A DNA stretch of 64,000 nucleotides from JABURQ01 sp029243145 (lineage in GTDB: Bacteria > Planctomycetota > Planctomycetia > Planctomycetales > Planctomycetaceae). Numbering within the stretch: position 1 is the first letter of the stretch; each line of letters begins with the position of its first letter. Where the stretch lies: contig CBFHYX010000006.1 in NCBI GenBank assembly GCA_965660145.1, forward strand, positions 1 to 64,000, given 5' to 3'. Positions 25,033-33,937 of the stretch are shown here, piece after piece. The translations under genes were made by a program, and so were the position numbers. Below the pieces are notes generated by a model. The model saw only the letters and a list, made by a program, of their open reading frames with translations. It was not told the DNA's origin and ran no database searches.

Positions 25033-25443
25033 ATGCAGAAAATGATCAGAGCATGGTTGATTGCCATTGTTTCTTTTAGCCTGGCAGGATGTGGAGCATC
25101 GGATCCGCTGCAACGACAACAAGTCTCAGGCGAAGTGAGCTTAAAAGGAACTCCCATCGCAGAAGGGACCATTGAGTTCTCACCCGTGGGCGAAGGGACG
25201 GCCTCGGGAGCCATGATCGAAGCGGGAAAATTCACTATACCGGCTAATAAGGGACTTCCACCGGGTGAGTATATTGTGCGTATCAGTGCCTCGAATTCGG
25301 ACGCAGAACAGGTCGAAATGCCAGGCGAATCCAACAAAATTGCCGAGGAATTGATTCCTCCCGAATATAACGTCGAGAGCGATGTGAAATTTACTGTAAG
25401 CTTAGAAGGTGAAAATATCTTTACTCTCGATATTGAATCCTAA
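25033..25443 (+). CDS. Small lipoprotein of the DUF1559-partner type
   Basis: A 136-residue exported lipoprotein with a lipobox SLAGC at about residues 16-20. The mature part is a single beta-rich domain: VSGEVSLKGTPIAEGTIEFSP, GAMIEAGKFTIPANKGLPPGEYIVRI. This resembles the carboxypeptidase-regulatory-like fold of small planctomycete lipoproteins usually found beside DUF1559 genes. Here it precedes the DUF1559 gene by 122 bp on the same strand, the reverse of the order I recall as usual. Function unknown. Confidence 0.8.
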   Translation: MQKMIRAWLIAIVSFSLAGCGASDPLQRQQVSGEVSLKGTPIAEGTIEFSPVGEGTASGAMIEAGKFTIPANKGLPPGEYIVRISASNSDAEQVEMPGESNKIAEELIPPEYNVESDVKFTVSLEGENIFTLDIES

Positions 25444-25565
25444 CAGCCCGTTGAAAAACTTGATCCTGCTACGAATGGAGTTTTGAACCGTGGAACTTCG
25501 TTTCTGAACAGACTACCAAGTGATATTTCCATATTTTTTTCGTCACTTTTTTCAGGAGACGTCTT

Positions 25566-26468
25566 ATGTTGAAAGATCAGATATCCCGAAAACGCGGATT
25601 TACATTGATCGAACTGTTAGTTGTGATTGCGATTATCGCAGTTCTCGTGGCGTTGTTACTGCCCGCGGTGCAACAGGCGAGAGAAGCCGCTCGACGCAGT
25701 TCTTGCAAAAATAACCTCAAGCAACTCGGCTTGGCGATGCAGAATTATCATGATGTCTATACCGTTTTTCCGCGTGGTAATTACTCTTGTTGTTGGGGGA
25801 CCTGGCAAGTCGCCATACTTCCCTACATCGAAAAATCGGCTGAATTCAAAATTTATCAGAACTCAGGAGGAAACGACGCGACCGGTCCTCGATATGGTGC
25901 CGGCGTGAACTTACAGGTCACTACGCAACGCTACAATGTTTTGAGTTGTCCCAGCGATTCGGGTAACCGACCCTTTGCGAGCATCACCAACCACAATTAT
26001 TCGGTGAATTACGGAAACACCAGCTATACGCAAGGGACTTTGAACGGAGAGACATTTCTCGGAGCCCCGTTTGGAGCAAGAGAGTGCTATGGCATGGCAG
26101 ATGCCTTGGATGGGACATCGAACACGCTGTTAATGGCGGAAGTCCTGCAAGGTCAGGGGCGTGATTTACGAGGCTTTGGCTGGTGGGGCGATGCCAGTCA
26201 GTTCAGTACTTATCTGGGACCAAACTCCAATTTGCCCGACCGGATTTATTCTGCTTACTACTGCAACAATCAGCCGATTAAGAATCTTCCCTGTGCTGTT
26301 TCGACGACCGCTAATCCCACCATGTTTGGCTCACGAAGTAGACATGTTGGCGGAGTACAAGTCTTGTTGATGGATGGTTCGGTTCGATTCGTTTCCGAGA
26401 ACGTTGATCTCGACACTTGGCGGGCCATCAGCACAACCAAAGGTGGCGAAGTGGTTTCTGCGTTCTAA
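25566..26468 (+). CDS. DUF1559 protein with type IV prepilin-like N-terminus
   Basis: A 300-residue member of the large planctomycete DUF1559 (SBP_bac_10) family. The start ATG is preceded by AGGAG. The N-terminus is a type II pseudopilin signal, RKRGFTLIELLVVIAIIAVL, with prepilin peptidase cleavage expected after Gly. It is followed by LLLPAVQQAREAARRSSCKNNLKQ. The C-terminal family motif SRHVGGVQVLLMDGSVRFVS is present. Pilin-like assembly or surface display is inferred; the role is unknown. It pairs with the lipoprotein upstream. Confidence 0.92.
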   Translation: MLKDQISRKRGFTLIELLVVIAIIAVLVALLLPAVQQAREAARRSSCKNNLKQLGLAMQNYHDVYTVFPRGNYSCCWGTWQVAILPYIEKSAEFKIYQNSGGNDATGPRYGAGVNLQVTTQRYNVLSCPSDSGNRPFASITNHNYSVNYGNTSYTQGTLNGETFLGAPFGARECYGMADALDGTSNTLLMAEVLQGQGRDLRGFGWWGDASQFSTYLGPNSNLPDRIYSAYYCNNQPIKNLPCAVSTTANPTMFGSRSRHVGGVQVLLMDGSVRFVSENVDLDTWRAISTTKGGEVVSAF

Positions 26469-26631
26469 AGTTAGATCGCGTACAATTTCACCGTAGTGGT
26501 CAAGTTGTTTCAGGCGTTGCACGTCATCAATGAAGTGATCGGTGCGCTGGGTCAGCGTAGAAAGCGAGCGTATCGTTCAAGAGGTTGGCTCACAAAAGTG
26601 GTGTTCTGACTGCACTGTCTGATCTGTCTGA

Positions 26632-27072
26632 TCAACGAAACGGGGGATCGATTCGATCATCGTTCAAGTTGATCAGGTTGAGCAGTTGGTACAGAGTGCT
26701 GGGAAATTTTGGAGTCGCATCAAGTTCGTTATTGATGATGCAGAGATTTTCTCCACCACCAATCAAATACCTTTTGACGCGTTCGAGAACTTCACCGTCA
26801 CTGACCGGATTATCATTCAATAATCCAAACTTATTGCGTGAGAACTCTTTCCAGCAAGTCTGGCCAGTCAGATGTTGCATGTACTTGTCACGACAGAATT
26901 TGGGCCAGTGTTGGTCGCACCATTCACGTAATGCGGCTTCACCCACATCACGACCATGTTTTTGACTTTCAATCCATTTGTGTTTTTCTGCTTCACGAAT
27001 GGCTTCGTGATGCACACTTTGGACAGAGTCATCTTCGTAGCGTAAATCAGTCATCAGTGTGGAAGACCTCAT
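26632..27072 (-). CDS. Conserved-looking soluble protein, unrecognised
   Basis: About 146 residues, no domain recognised, no signal peptide or membrane segment. The likely start is the ATG at 27072, with GGGAG about 11 nt upstream, or the next ATG at 27054 (MTDLRYEDDS). It is rich in charged residues and in Trp and Cys, with a helical region EAIREAEKHKWIESQKHGRD. It lies alone between the DUF1559 gene (convergent) and holA (same strand, 200 bp upstream). Coding is favoured by normal composition and by the lack of a competing frame. Confidence 0.6.
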   Translation of the reverse strand: MRSSTLMTDLRYEDDSVQSVHHEAIREAEKHKWIESQKHGRDVGEAALREWCDQHWPKFCRDKYMQHLTGQTCWKEFSRNKFGLLNDNPVSDGEVLERVKRYLIGGGENLCIINNELDATPKFPSTLYQLLNLINLNDDRIDPPFR

Positions 27073-27272
27073 CACGTGGATTGCTCCCGTGTGGACCTGC
27101 GACTGTTGACTGATAATTCCGGGGAGCACGACCGGGTCAGACAGTAGCAGGGTCAGGATGCTTCATGGTCGTTGCCTCACTTGATAGGCCCAGAGTCTGC
27201 AACGATCAATCTGTATTTATTTTTATAAACCGCTCTGGCAGCCGTGGCAATACGATTTTGCGCACAATTTTC

Positions 27273-28292
27273 TTAAACGGGAACATCGGCAGAAATCAGA
27301 CCACTTAATTCGACCAGCAAACGCTCCATTCTCATGCGATTGGGGATGGTCGAACGGCCCTTCAAATCGCCATCAGCGGCCATCAATCGTGCGAGAATCT
27401 TTTCGGCGTTCGGGCGACCGATTCTTCTCAGGTATCGACCGGAAGGATCAATGGCTTGCGGGAAAACTTTGGCATTTCGGAGAGATTCTCCCAGCGGAGT
27501 TCCTTGTCGGGCCCACTCGGTTGCCAGAACGTACTTACGGTACACAAAGTTAATACCACCAAGGAGTTTGAGTGGGTGTTCGCCCGCATCGAGCAGGTTG
27601 TCTAGTAGTTCGAGCGATTCCCCCAAGCGGCCATCTCGGAGGGCGTCTATCATTTTCCAGGTCGTCTCGACTTTCCAGCCACCCACCAGCGCACGAACGT
27701 CCTCCTGTTCGATACGATCTCGCTCTCCAATGTAGCTGGAGAGTTTGTTGAGTTCTTGCTCGATCAGTCCCAGATTATTGCCGACCAGTTCCTCGATGAG
27801 AGAGGCCGATTCTCTCGCAATATTTTTTCCGAACTTTTCTTTCGTCAGTTGAGACATCCAACTATGTAATTCTCGCCCTTTGAGATCATCACAGACAATC
27901 GTCAGTCCCACTTTGAGAACCGCTTTGGCGAGCTTGGTGCTTTTGTTCCAGGTCTTCACATCGAGGACCAGAACCGACTTCTTAGCAGGCTTCTCGATGT
28001 GTTTTTCGAGTTGTTTGCGATAGTTCTTGACGAAATCGTCGGCCTCCTCCACGATCACCAAGCGTTGCTCGCCGAACATGGAAATCATCGATAATTCGTC
28101 GAGAACATCGCTGAGAACGGTCTCTTTGCCGGCAAAGACCATCGGCTCGGCTTCTTCCCCTCCCAAAACCAATGCGGCCAGAGTTTTCAGGGAAGCACGT
28201 TTGAGGAAGCGTTGTGATCCTGTGAGTGCCACCAATGGACCGGTGGCGAATTCGTCCGGTTTGGCGAGAAATCGGCTGGCATGCGTGGTCAC
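27273..28292 (-). CDS. holA: DNA polymerase III subunit delta
   Basis: Clamp-loader subunit that opens the beta clamp. At 339 residues it has the expected length. The pattern is GPLVALTGSQRFLKRASL, the FGEQRLVIVEEADDFV strand near residue 80, the region VLVLDVKTWNKSTKLAKAV, an AAA+-like lid with LIEELVGNNLGLIEQELNKL, and a C-terminal helical collar. It starts at ATG 28292, divergent from the next gene. Delta diverges strongly between phyla, so the call rests on pattern as much as motif. Confidence 0.88.
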   Translation of the reverse strand: MTTHASRFLAKPDEFATGPLVALTGSQRFLKRASLKTLAALVLGGEEAEPMVFAGKETVLSDVLDELSMISMFGEQRLVIVEEADDFVKNYRKQLEKHIEKPAKKSVLVLDVKTWNKSTKLAKAVLKVGLTIVCDDLKGRELHSWMSQLTKEKFGKNIARESASLIEELVGNNLGLIEQELNKLSSYIGERDRIEQEDVRALVGGWKVETTWKMIDALRDGRLGESLELLDNLLDAGEHPLKLLGGINFVYRKYVLATEWARQGTPLGESLRNAKVFPQAIDPSGRYLRRIGRPNAEKILARLMAADGDLKGRSTIPNRMRMERLLVELSGLISADVPV

Positions 28293-28378
28293 GGGGAATC
28301 CTTCTTGACCGTCGTCGGTAACATCTCCTACAGTTCTCGATTATTAGACCCCGCCCGCCTTCAGAATGCGAGTCCGTT

Positions 28379-29527
28379 GTGACGGATCAACCGGTAAAAT
28401 CCAAGAGTACGCCGGCTCTCTATTTCTGTCCGGGGGAGACGTACCCCATTTCGCCAGCCGTTCATTACGCACGATTGGCGGCCTTCTATCCGAAGTGTCG
28501 AAATTGTCCCCTTCGTCATCACGAAGGTCATCTTCCTCCCGAGACAGTACAGCTCGATGTGAACGCGCACGAGGAGCGAGAGACATTGGTGACATCCGCT
28601 GGCTTGCGTGGTGTCTACCTCAATGAGATCAATCGGTTTCATGCCTCGGCACTCACCAATGCGTATGTCACGTTACTGATGCAGGGGCTTTTTTCATCCG
28701 CTCCGACCGGTCAACCAACTTTAGTGATTGGATATCAGGAGCATCCTGCCGCTCCCGATTTGATGATCGGTGTGGTGAATGCGTTGCGTGCGAGTGGTGT
28801 TTCGATTGTCGATCTCGGTTTGACGGTGGCACCAGAACTTTCATTCGCCATTCGACAACTTGAAGCAACAGGAGGAATTCTTGTCACGGGAGCAGGCAGC
28901 GATACTTCGTGGATTGGATTCGACTTTCTGTCTGGTGATGGGCGAACGATTGTCGATGCAGAGCTTCTGACCCAGATTGAGTCGGCTCAATCACAGCCGA
29001 CATTTCGACTGGCTCACGCGAATGGACATTATCGAACATGGGATGTGTTGGAGGATTACCAAGCGTCGCTGAATAGCTTGTTCCATGCATTGCGTCCATT
29101 GAGGGTGGGCTTCGCGTCTCCTTTGAAGCGTGTGAATGAACTGGCGGCACGATTGTTCGCCCCGTTGCCATGCACGTTGGATTTGTTGCCCTTGCCGCAT
29201 CGCAAACGCGATCTTGAATCTTCTGAAGATCGTGACGTGACGAAGCTGGGCGAGTTTGTCGTTTCAAGGTCTTTGCATCTGGGGATCCTGATTGATGACG
29301 ACGGACGGCAATGTGCCCTCGTCAATGACGAAGGCCGACTCGTTCCCAGAGAACAATGGGAGACTTGGCTGTTGGAAGCCTTTGAACATTTTTCGAATCA
29401 AGGACAATCAACTCTTCCTGATGGAGAGGCTTTCTTCGACACCGATGCGCTGTTGACGTTGGCTGTTGTGCTGTCGGAGATGAGCCGGTCGGATGCCCAA
29501 CTCAGCGAACATTTGTGGGTCGGGTGA
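28379..29527 (+). CDS. Degenerate phosphohexomutase-like protein with N-terminal Cys motif
   Basis: A 382-residue protein resembling PMM/PGM enzymes: GLRGVYLNEINRFHASALTNAYVTLL matches their N-terminal domain. The active sites are altered. Where the family has TASHNPSAWNG the sequence reads TGAGSDTSWIG, so the phosphoserine and His are lost. The metal loop DPDADR is IDDDGR. The extra N-terminus has a Cys at about 17 and a CRNC pair near 40-43, suggesting a small zinc site. The start is GTG at 28379. It is probably not a mutase; a binding or regulatory role is inferred. Confidence 0.75.
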   Translation: MTDQPVKSKSTPALYFCPGETYPISPAVHYARLAAFYPKCRNCPLRHHEGHLPPETVQLDVNAHEERETLVTSAGLRGVYLNEINRFHASALTNAYVTLLMQGLFSSAPTGQPTLVIGYQEHPAAPDLMIGVVNALRASGVSIVDLGLTVAPELSFAIRQLEATGGILVTGAGSDTSWIGFDFLSGDGRTIVDAELLTQIESAQSQPTFRLAHANGHYRTWDVLEDYQASLNSLFHALRPLRVGFASPLKRVNELAARLFAPLPCTLDLLPLPHRKRDLESSEDRDVTKLGEFVVSRSLHLGILIDDDGRQCALVNDEGRLVPREQWETWLLEAFEHFSNQGQSTLPDGEAFFDTDALLTLAVVLSEMSRSDAQLSEHLWVG

Positions 29528-29536
29528 CAGAATTAT

Positions 29537-30028
29537 TCACTCAGCCGTGGGCAGTTTGACAATCACGCTGATGCCGATGCAGGCGAGCAGACCGACCATC
29601 ATCTTCGGCCACAATGATAAGCCGGAGAAGGCAATTGTCAGTCCGACGGCAACAGCCACAAACAAGATTGCTTTGAGTTTGATGTGTCGACGGAGACCAC
29701 CTTTGATTTGCCAGTCTTGGAGAATCGGGCCGAACCAACGAGAACGCATTAGCTTCGCATGGAGTTTAGGTGAAGTGCGGAGCAAAAAATAACTGGTGAG
29801 GAGCAGGAACGGTGTGGCCGGTAATCCCGGCAAGAGCGCGCCGAGAATTCCTAGCGTAAAAAACACGCTTGCCCCAGCCAGATAACAGATTCGTTTCAGG
29901 CCACGTACCACTCTTGGTGGCTGAGTCACTTCGGGGCTTGCCGATTCGAGGACATCCTGCTCCACCGGCATTCGATTGATGCCGATGGAGGAAGGCGAAT
30001 CAGAAAATTTGTCAGCCGGTTTGATCAT
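29537..30028 (-). CDS. DUF454 (YbaN) family inner membrane protein
   Basis: 163 residues. An N-terminal hydrophilic extension of about 45 residues precedes the DUF454 domain, which begins GLKRICYLAGASVFFTLGI and has the family motif LLPGLPATPFLLL, followed by RSRWFGPILQDW. There are about four membrane segments. The function of the family is unknown. It is convergent with the preceding gene, and the stops are 9 bp apart. Confidence 0.9.
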   Translation of the reverse strand: MIKPADKFSDSPSSIGINRMPVEQDVLESASPEVTQPPRVVRGLKRICYLAGASVFFTLGILGALLPGLPATPFLLLTSYFLLRTSPKLHAKLMRSRWFGPILQDWQIKGGLRRHIKLKAILFVAVAVGLTIAFSGLSLWPKMMVGLLACIGISVIVKLPTAE

Positions 30029-30121
30029 TGAGAAAGCGGTTTGATGTGGAAAGTCTATGAATGAACCGTTGATGAGTTTAGCGATTAACAGAGTTCGCGA
30101 ACAGGTCGCATCAATGATGCC

Positions 30122-31801
30122 TTACACACCTGGGTAGATGGCCGCCGCGATCAGAACCACGATCAAACCCGTGACGGCCATCACTGCGGAAAGCGGCGTG
30201 ATGTATTTGAGACCTTCTTTTTCGGTCATGCCGCTCATGCGTGTAATCACCCAGAACCCGCTATCGTTCATCCAGGCAATCGGTTTGGAACCACAGCCGA
30301 TTGCCAATGCGATATAAACCGGATGGACACCGAGAACCCCTTCGCCCACCAGTGGAGCGAACAGACCGACCGTTGTGATCATGGACACGGTCGAGGAACC
30401 TTGTGCTGTGCGGATTGCCGTCGTGATGAGAAATGCCAGAGTGAGAATCAATGTGGGGGAGTGCAACGGCAACTCTTGCACGAGTGAGGCGACGCCCGTC
30501 ATTTTGAGCATCTGTCCAAAAGCGCCACCTGCTGAAGTGATCAGAATAATGACTCCCGCCCCGGCGAGAGACGATTGCATGGAGGCTGAAAATTCATCCT
30601 TGGTGAGGTCCGATTGCTTAATCAATAATCCGATGGCGATCATGGCTGAAATAACCAACGCGATATTTTTATCAGACAGTGTTTGCAGGACCGTCATGAG
30701 TGTCGGGTCGAGACCGGTCAAGAATGGCTTCAAAATCGTGAACCCGCCGATCAGGAACACCGGAAGCAAAATTGGTAACAACGAAAGTCCCAGAGGCGGC
30801 AACGTGGACGTATCTCGTGTGGAGAGTTTTTCCAAGTCGGCTAGCGACAAGTCGGGAGTGTCCCTCAAGGGCAACTCGCAAATGCGGTTGATCCAGTGAC
30901 ACCAGAAGAAACCGACGGTGCTGGTACAAAGGCCCACGCCGCAACCGGCAATGATCATCAAGCCGATACTGACTTGTAACTCTTCAGCGACGAACAAAGG
31001 CCCCGGAGTTGGCGGCACGAGAGAATGAGCCATCGTTCCTCCCGAGACAATGGCCAACACGTACAACAGATAGTTCTTACCGGTGCGCAATCTCATCGCC
31101 TTCCCGATGGGAACCATCAAGTAGAAGACGGTATCGAAGAAGACGGGAATCGCGAGCAGGAAGCCACTGAAAATGAATGCTTGAGGCGCTCGTTTTTCTC
31201 CGACGAGTTTCAGCGCGGAATCAACAATGCGATGGGCGGCTCCACTATCCAGTAAACATTTCCCGATGATCGACGCCATCGCAATGATGAGGCCAACCTT
31301 GCCGGCGGTTGATCCAAAAGCGGCGGCGAGACGTGAGCCGATGGTAATAAAGGCTGACTTTTTGGCGGCGACGAATTTGTCGGGAGCAATGACCAAATCG
31401 GTCTTTTGATAATCGCCTTGGGGGTAGTCAGAGGTATATGCCAGACGGATCGATTGTTTTTTGGTCTTCTCATCAATCAAGTGTTCGGTCGTTTTGAGTG
31501 TCGCCACGGTTTCATACGATTCGGTCGGGGCTGGTTTTCGGACGACGAGCCAGAGGGAATCGATTGGAGAAATCGAGTGAGAAACTTTCAGCTCAATTCC
31601 GGTGTTGTTGACGGTGATCACTTTGGCATCGGTATCAGCCACGGCAAAGTTTTCGAGATTCGCCCGGGGAGTCAGTACGGCGACAACCAACGCGCCCAGC
31701 ACTAACGCCAGAAATGCGTTGAGTCGAAAGAGCAGAATGGAGCCGACGACGGTGACGATACCAGCCAGCACGATGACGAGAATCAGAGTAGTAGGGGGCA
31801 T
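30122..31801 (-). CDS. GntP family (gluconate) permease with an inserted soluble region
   Basis: An inner-membrane transporter of the gluconate:H+ symporter family. The start chosen is MPPTTLILVIVLAG at 31801; an in-frame extension to 32038 overlaps the divergent gene and has no similarity. GntP hallmarks are GLIIAMASIIGKCLLDSGAA, PVFFDTVFYLMVPI, and HSLVPPTPGPLFVA. At 559 residues it is about 100 longer than the usual 440-450. The excess lies between the second and third membrane segments, at about residues 45-150 (VADTDAKVITVNNTGIELKV onward), and looks like a beta-rich soluble domain. Substrate unverified. Confidence 0.87.
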   Translation of the reverse strand: MPPTTLILVIVLAGIVTVVGSILLFRLNAFLALVLGALVVAVLTPRANLENFAVADTDAKVITVNNTGIELKVSHSISPIDSLWLVVRKPAPTESYETVATLKTTEHLIDEKTKKQSIRLAYTSDYPQGDYQKTDLVIAPDKFVAAKKSAFITIGSRLAAAFGSTAGKVGLIIAMASIIGKCLLDSGAAHRIVDSALKLVGEKRAPQAFIFSGFLLAIPVFFDTVFYLMVPIGKAMRLRTGKNYLLYVLAIVSGGTMAHSLVPPTPGPLFVAEELQVSIGLMIIAGCGVGLCTSTVGFFWCHWINRICELPLRDTPDLSLADLEKLSTRDTSTLPPLGLSLLPILLPVFLIGGFTILKPFLTGLDPTLMTVLQTLSDKNIALVISAMIAIGLLIKQSDLTKDEFSASMQSSLAGAGVIILITSAGGAFGQMLKMTGVASLVQELPLHSPTLILTLAFLITTAIRTAQGSSTVSMITTVGLFAPLVGEGVLGVHPVYIALAIGCGSKPIAWMNDSGFWVITRMSGMTEKEGLKYITPLSAVMAVTGLIVVLIAAAIYPGV

Positions 31802-32026
31802 GTTGTTTGTGGTTTGGTGTGTGGGAGTGAGATGAAAGTCTGGTGAAGGCCAATCACACAATGCCGATTTCTGTCCCAAAATGCCAAAAAAATTAAACGA
31901 TTCGCCCAGATCCGGGGTAAAAATTGAAGAATCGACCGCAACTTCTCTGGTATCACGGTGTTTTAACCAGAGAGAGCTCAGGTCGGGCCTGAAATGACGA
32001 CCATTATCAAACTCACAGGTGAAAAG

Positions 32027-33871
32027 ATGATTGCCCAAACGGTACTGAAAAAAACTTTCCTGATCGCGGGATTGGTAGCCTGCCTCCTCGGTTCAAAATC
32101 TAATGCTGCGGTCAATTTTGCAGAAGTCTCTGCTCAATCTGCCGGTGATGTGGCCCGCGAGATTGATCGCCGGGCGGTTGAGCATTTGGAAACCATGAAA
32201 GTGCATCCCTCAGCCGTGACGAGTGATGAGGATTTTCTACGACGAGTTTCTCTCGACTTGACCGGCGTTCCACCGACGGCGGGCGAGGTGACTTTGTTCA
32301 GCTTCAATCCTTCTTCGCAGAAACGCGCAGAACTGATCGATCAACTTTTGGCTTCGGATGCCTATGCCGACAACTGGTCGCGTTACTGGCGCGACGTGAT
32401 TTTCTCACGAGCCACCGATGAGCGAACCAAGCGTTTCCAGCCGGTCTTTGAAAGCTGGTTGAAAGAGCGTCTCGCCGACAATCAATCTTGGGACGAGATC
32501 GTTACGCAAATTCTGACGGCTACCGGTGATGTCGCTGAGGAAGGGTCAACGGCACTTCTGATGGTTCACGGAGGGCAACCTGCCGAGATTGCGGCGGAAG
32601 CTTCGCGGATCTTTTTAGGAATTCAGATTCAATGTGCGAATTGTCACGACCACCCCACCGATCAATGGAAGCGAGCAGACTTTCACGAACTGGCGGCTTA
32701 TTTCACAAGAGTTCAGTTTCGCCAACAAATGGACGGTGAGCGACGAACCTTTGTGATTTCATCCTTGGAGCAGGGAAATCGTCGTGGCGGAGCTCAAGAC
32801 TTGATGAACAATGCGGATCGAATTGTGAAATTGATGGACCGCAACGGCGATGGGAAAATGTCTAAAGAGGAAGCCGGAGACAAGCCGATCTCTCGATTGT
32901 TCGATCGTCTGATTCAAACCATCGATGCTGACAAAGATGGCATGTTGACGGCTGAGGAGATGAAGAATATCCCCAACATGGAGCGTCCGGGACAAGGGAG
33001 TCCTGAATACTTCATGCCCGACCTTAACGATCCTTCGTCGCAAGGGACTCCCGTTCATCCGGTCTTTTTCGTGAACGCAGAAAAAGCACCACAGGAATTG
33101 CCGGATGTTGCCCGGCGTACTTTCCTGGCAGAAACAATGACGGCTCCCGATAATCCCTGGTTTGCTCGGGCTTATGTGAATAGAATGTGGTCGGAGTTGA
33201 CCGGTTCTGGGTTTTATATGCCGATTGACGACATGGGCCCCGAACGAATTGCCTATGCGGATGAGATGCTGGACGTGTTGGCGGGTCAATTTGTCGCTCA
33301 CAATTACGACATGAAGTGGCTGCTGAAAACGATCGTATTAACGAACACGTATCAACGAGCGTTGACCGCAGATTCCGACATGATGTTCGCTGCGGGAACT
33401 CCCACGCGACTTCGTGCCGATGCGTTGTACGATTCGTTCGTGAAAGCCTTGGGAATGGACACCAATCCTAACTTCGTCGCATCTCGGAGACGAACCGGAA
33501 TGGGGGGACCAATGGGATATTTCCGCTCGCCACGATTCCAATTCACGCAATTGTTCGAGTTTGATCCTTCGATGCCACAGGCCGATGTGACCGGAACAAT
33601 CCCACAGGCATTGTTTCTGATGAATTCACAGCAAGTGGAGCAAGCGATTCAGACAACGCGAGGTGGCAAATTGACGGAAATTATGCAGCGGTTCGAAAAG
33701 GATGACGATGTGACTCGCGAACTGTATTTGACCGTCTTATCTCGTCAGCCGACCGATTCAGAACTCAAAATCGCTCGTGAGTATTTGACCGAAGTGAAGA
33801 ACCGTCGCGAAGCTTTTGAAGACTTGTATTGGTCGTTGCTGAACTCTTCGGAGTTTTTGACCAAACGCTAA
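32027..33871 (+). CDS. DUF1549/DUF1553 secreted cytochrome-type protein with EF-hands
   Basis: 614 residues from the ATG at 32027, preceded by AGGTGA; an upstream ATG at 31994 is possible. Signal peptide MIAQTVLKKTFLIAGLVACL, cleaved near SNAA. The DUF1549 domain (LRRVSLDLTGVPPTAGEV) begins near residue 75 and carries the haem motif CANCH near 207. Two EF-hand loops follow, DRNGDGKMSKEE (near 280) and DADKDGMLTAEE (near 305), indicating calcium binding. DUF1553 (ARAYVNRMWSELTGSGF onward) ends the protein. It is followed by its usual partner DUF1501 66 bp downstream. The role is unknown. Confidence 0.92.
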   Translation: MIAQTVLKKTFLIAGLVACLLGSKSNAAVNFAEVSAQSAGDVAREIDRRAVEHLETMKVHPSAVTSDEDFLRRVSLDLTGVPPTAGEVTLFSFNPSSQKRAELIDQLLASDAYADNWSRYWRDVIFSRATDERTKRFQPVFESWLKERLADNQSWDEIVTQILTATGDVAEEGSTALLMVHGGQPAEIAAEASRIFLGIQIQCANCHDHPTDQWKRADFHELAAYFTRVQFRQQMDGERRTFVISSLEQGNRRGGAQDLMNNADRIVKLMDRNGDGKMSKEEAGDKPISRLFDRLIQTIDADKDGMLTAEEMKNIPNMERPGQGSPEYFMPDLNDPSSQGTPVHPVFFVNAEKAPQELPDVARRTFLAETMTAPDNPWFARAYVNRMWSELTGSGFYMPIDDMGPERIAYADEMLDVLAGQFVAHNYDMKWLLKTIVLTNTYQRALTADSDMMFAAGTPTRLRADALYDSFVKALGMDTNPNFVASRRRTGMGGPMGYFRSPRFQFTQLFEFDPSMPQADVTGTIPQALFLMNSQQVEQAIQTTRGGKLTEIMQRFEKDDDVTRELYLTVLSRQPTDSELKIAREYLTEVKNRREAFEDLYWSLLNSSEFLTKR

Positions 33872-33937
33872 CGATCATTGTTTTGATCCTGAATTTACCA
33901 TCGATACTCCACGGGCCTTTTTAGAAAGCCTGATCCT

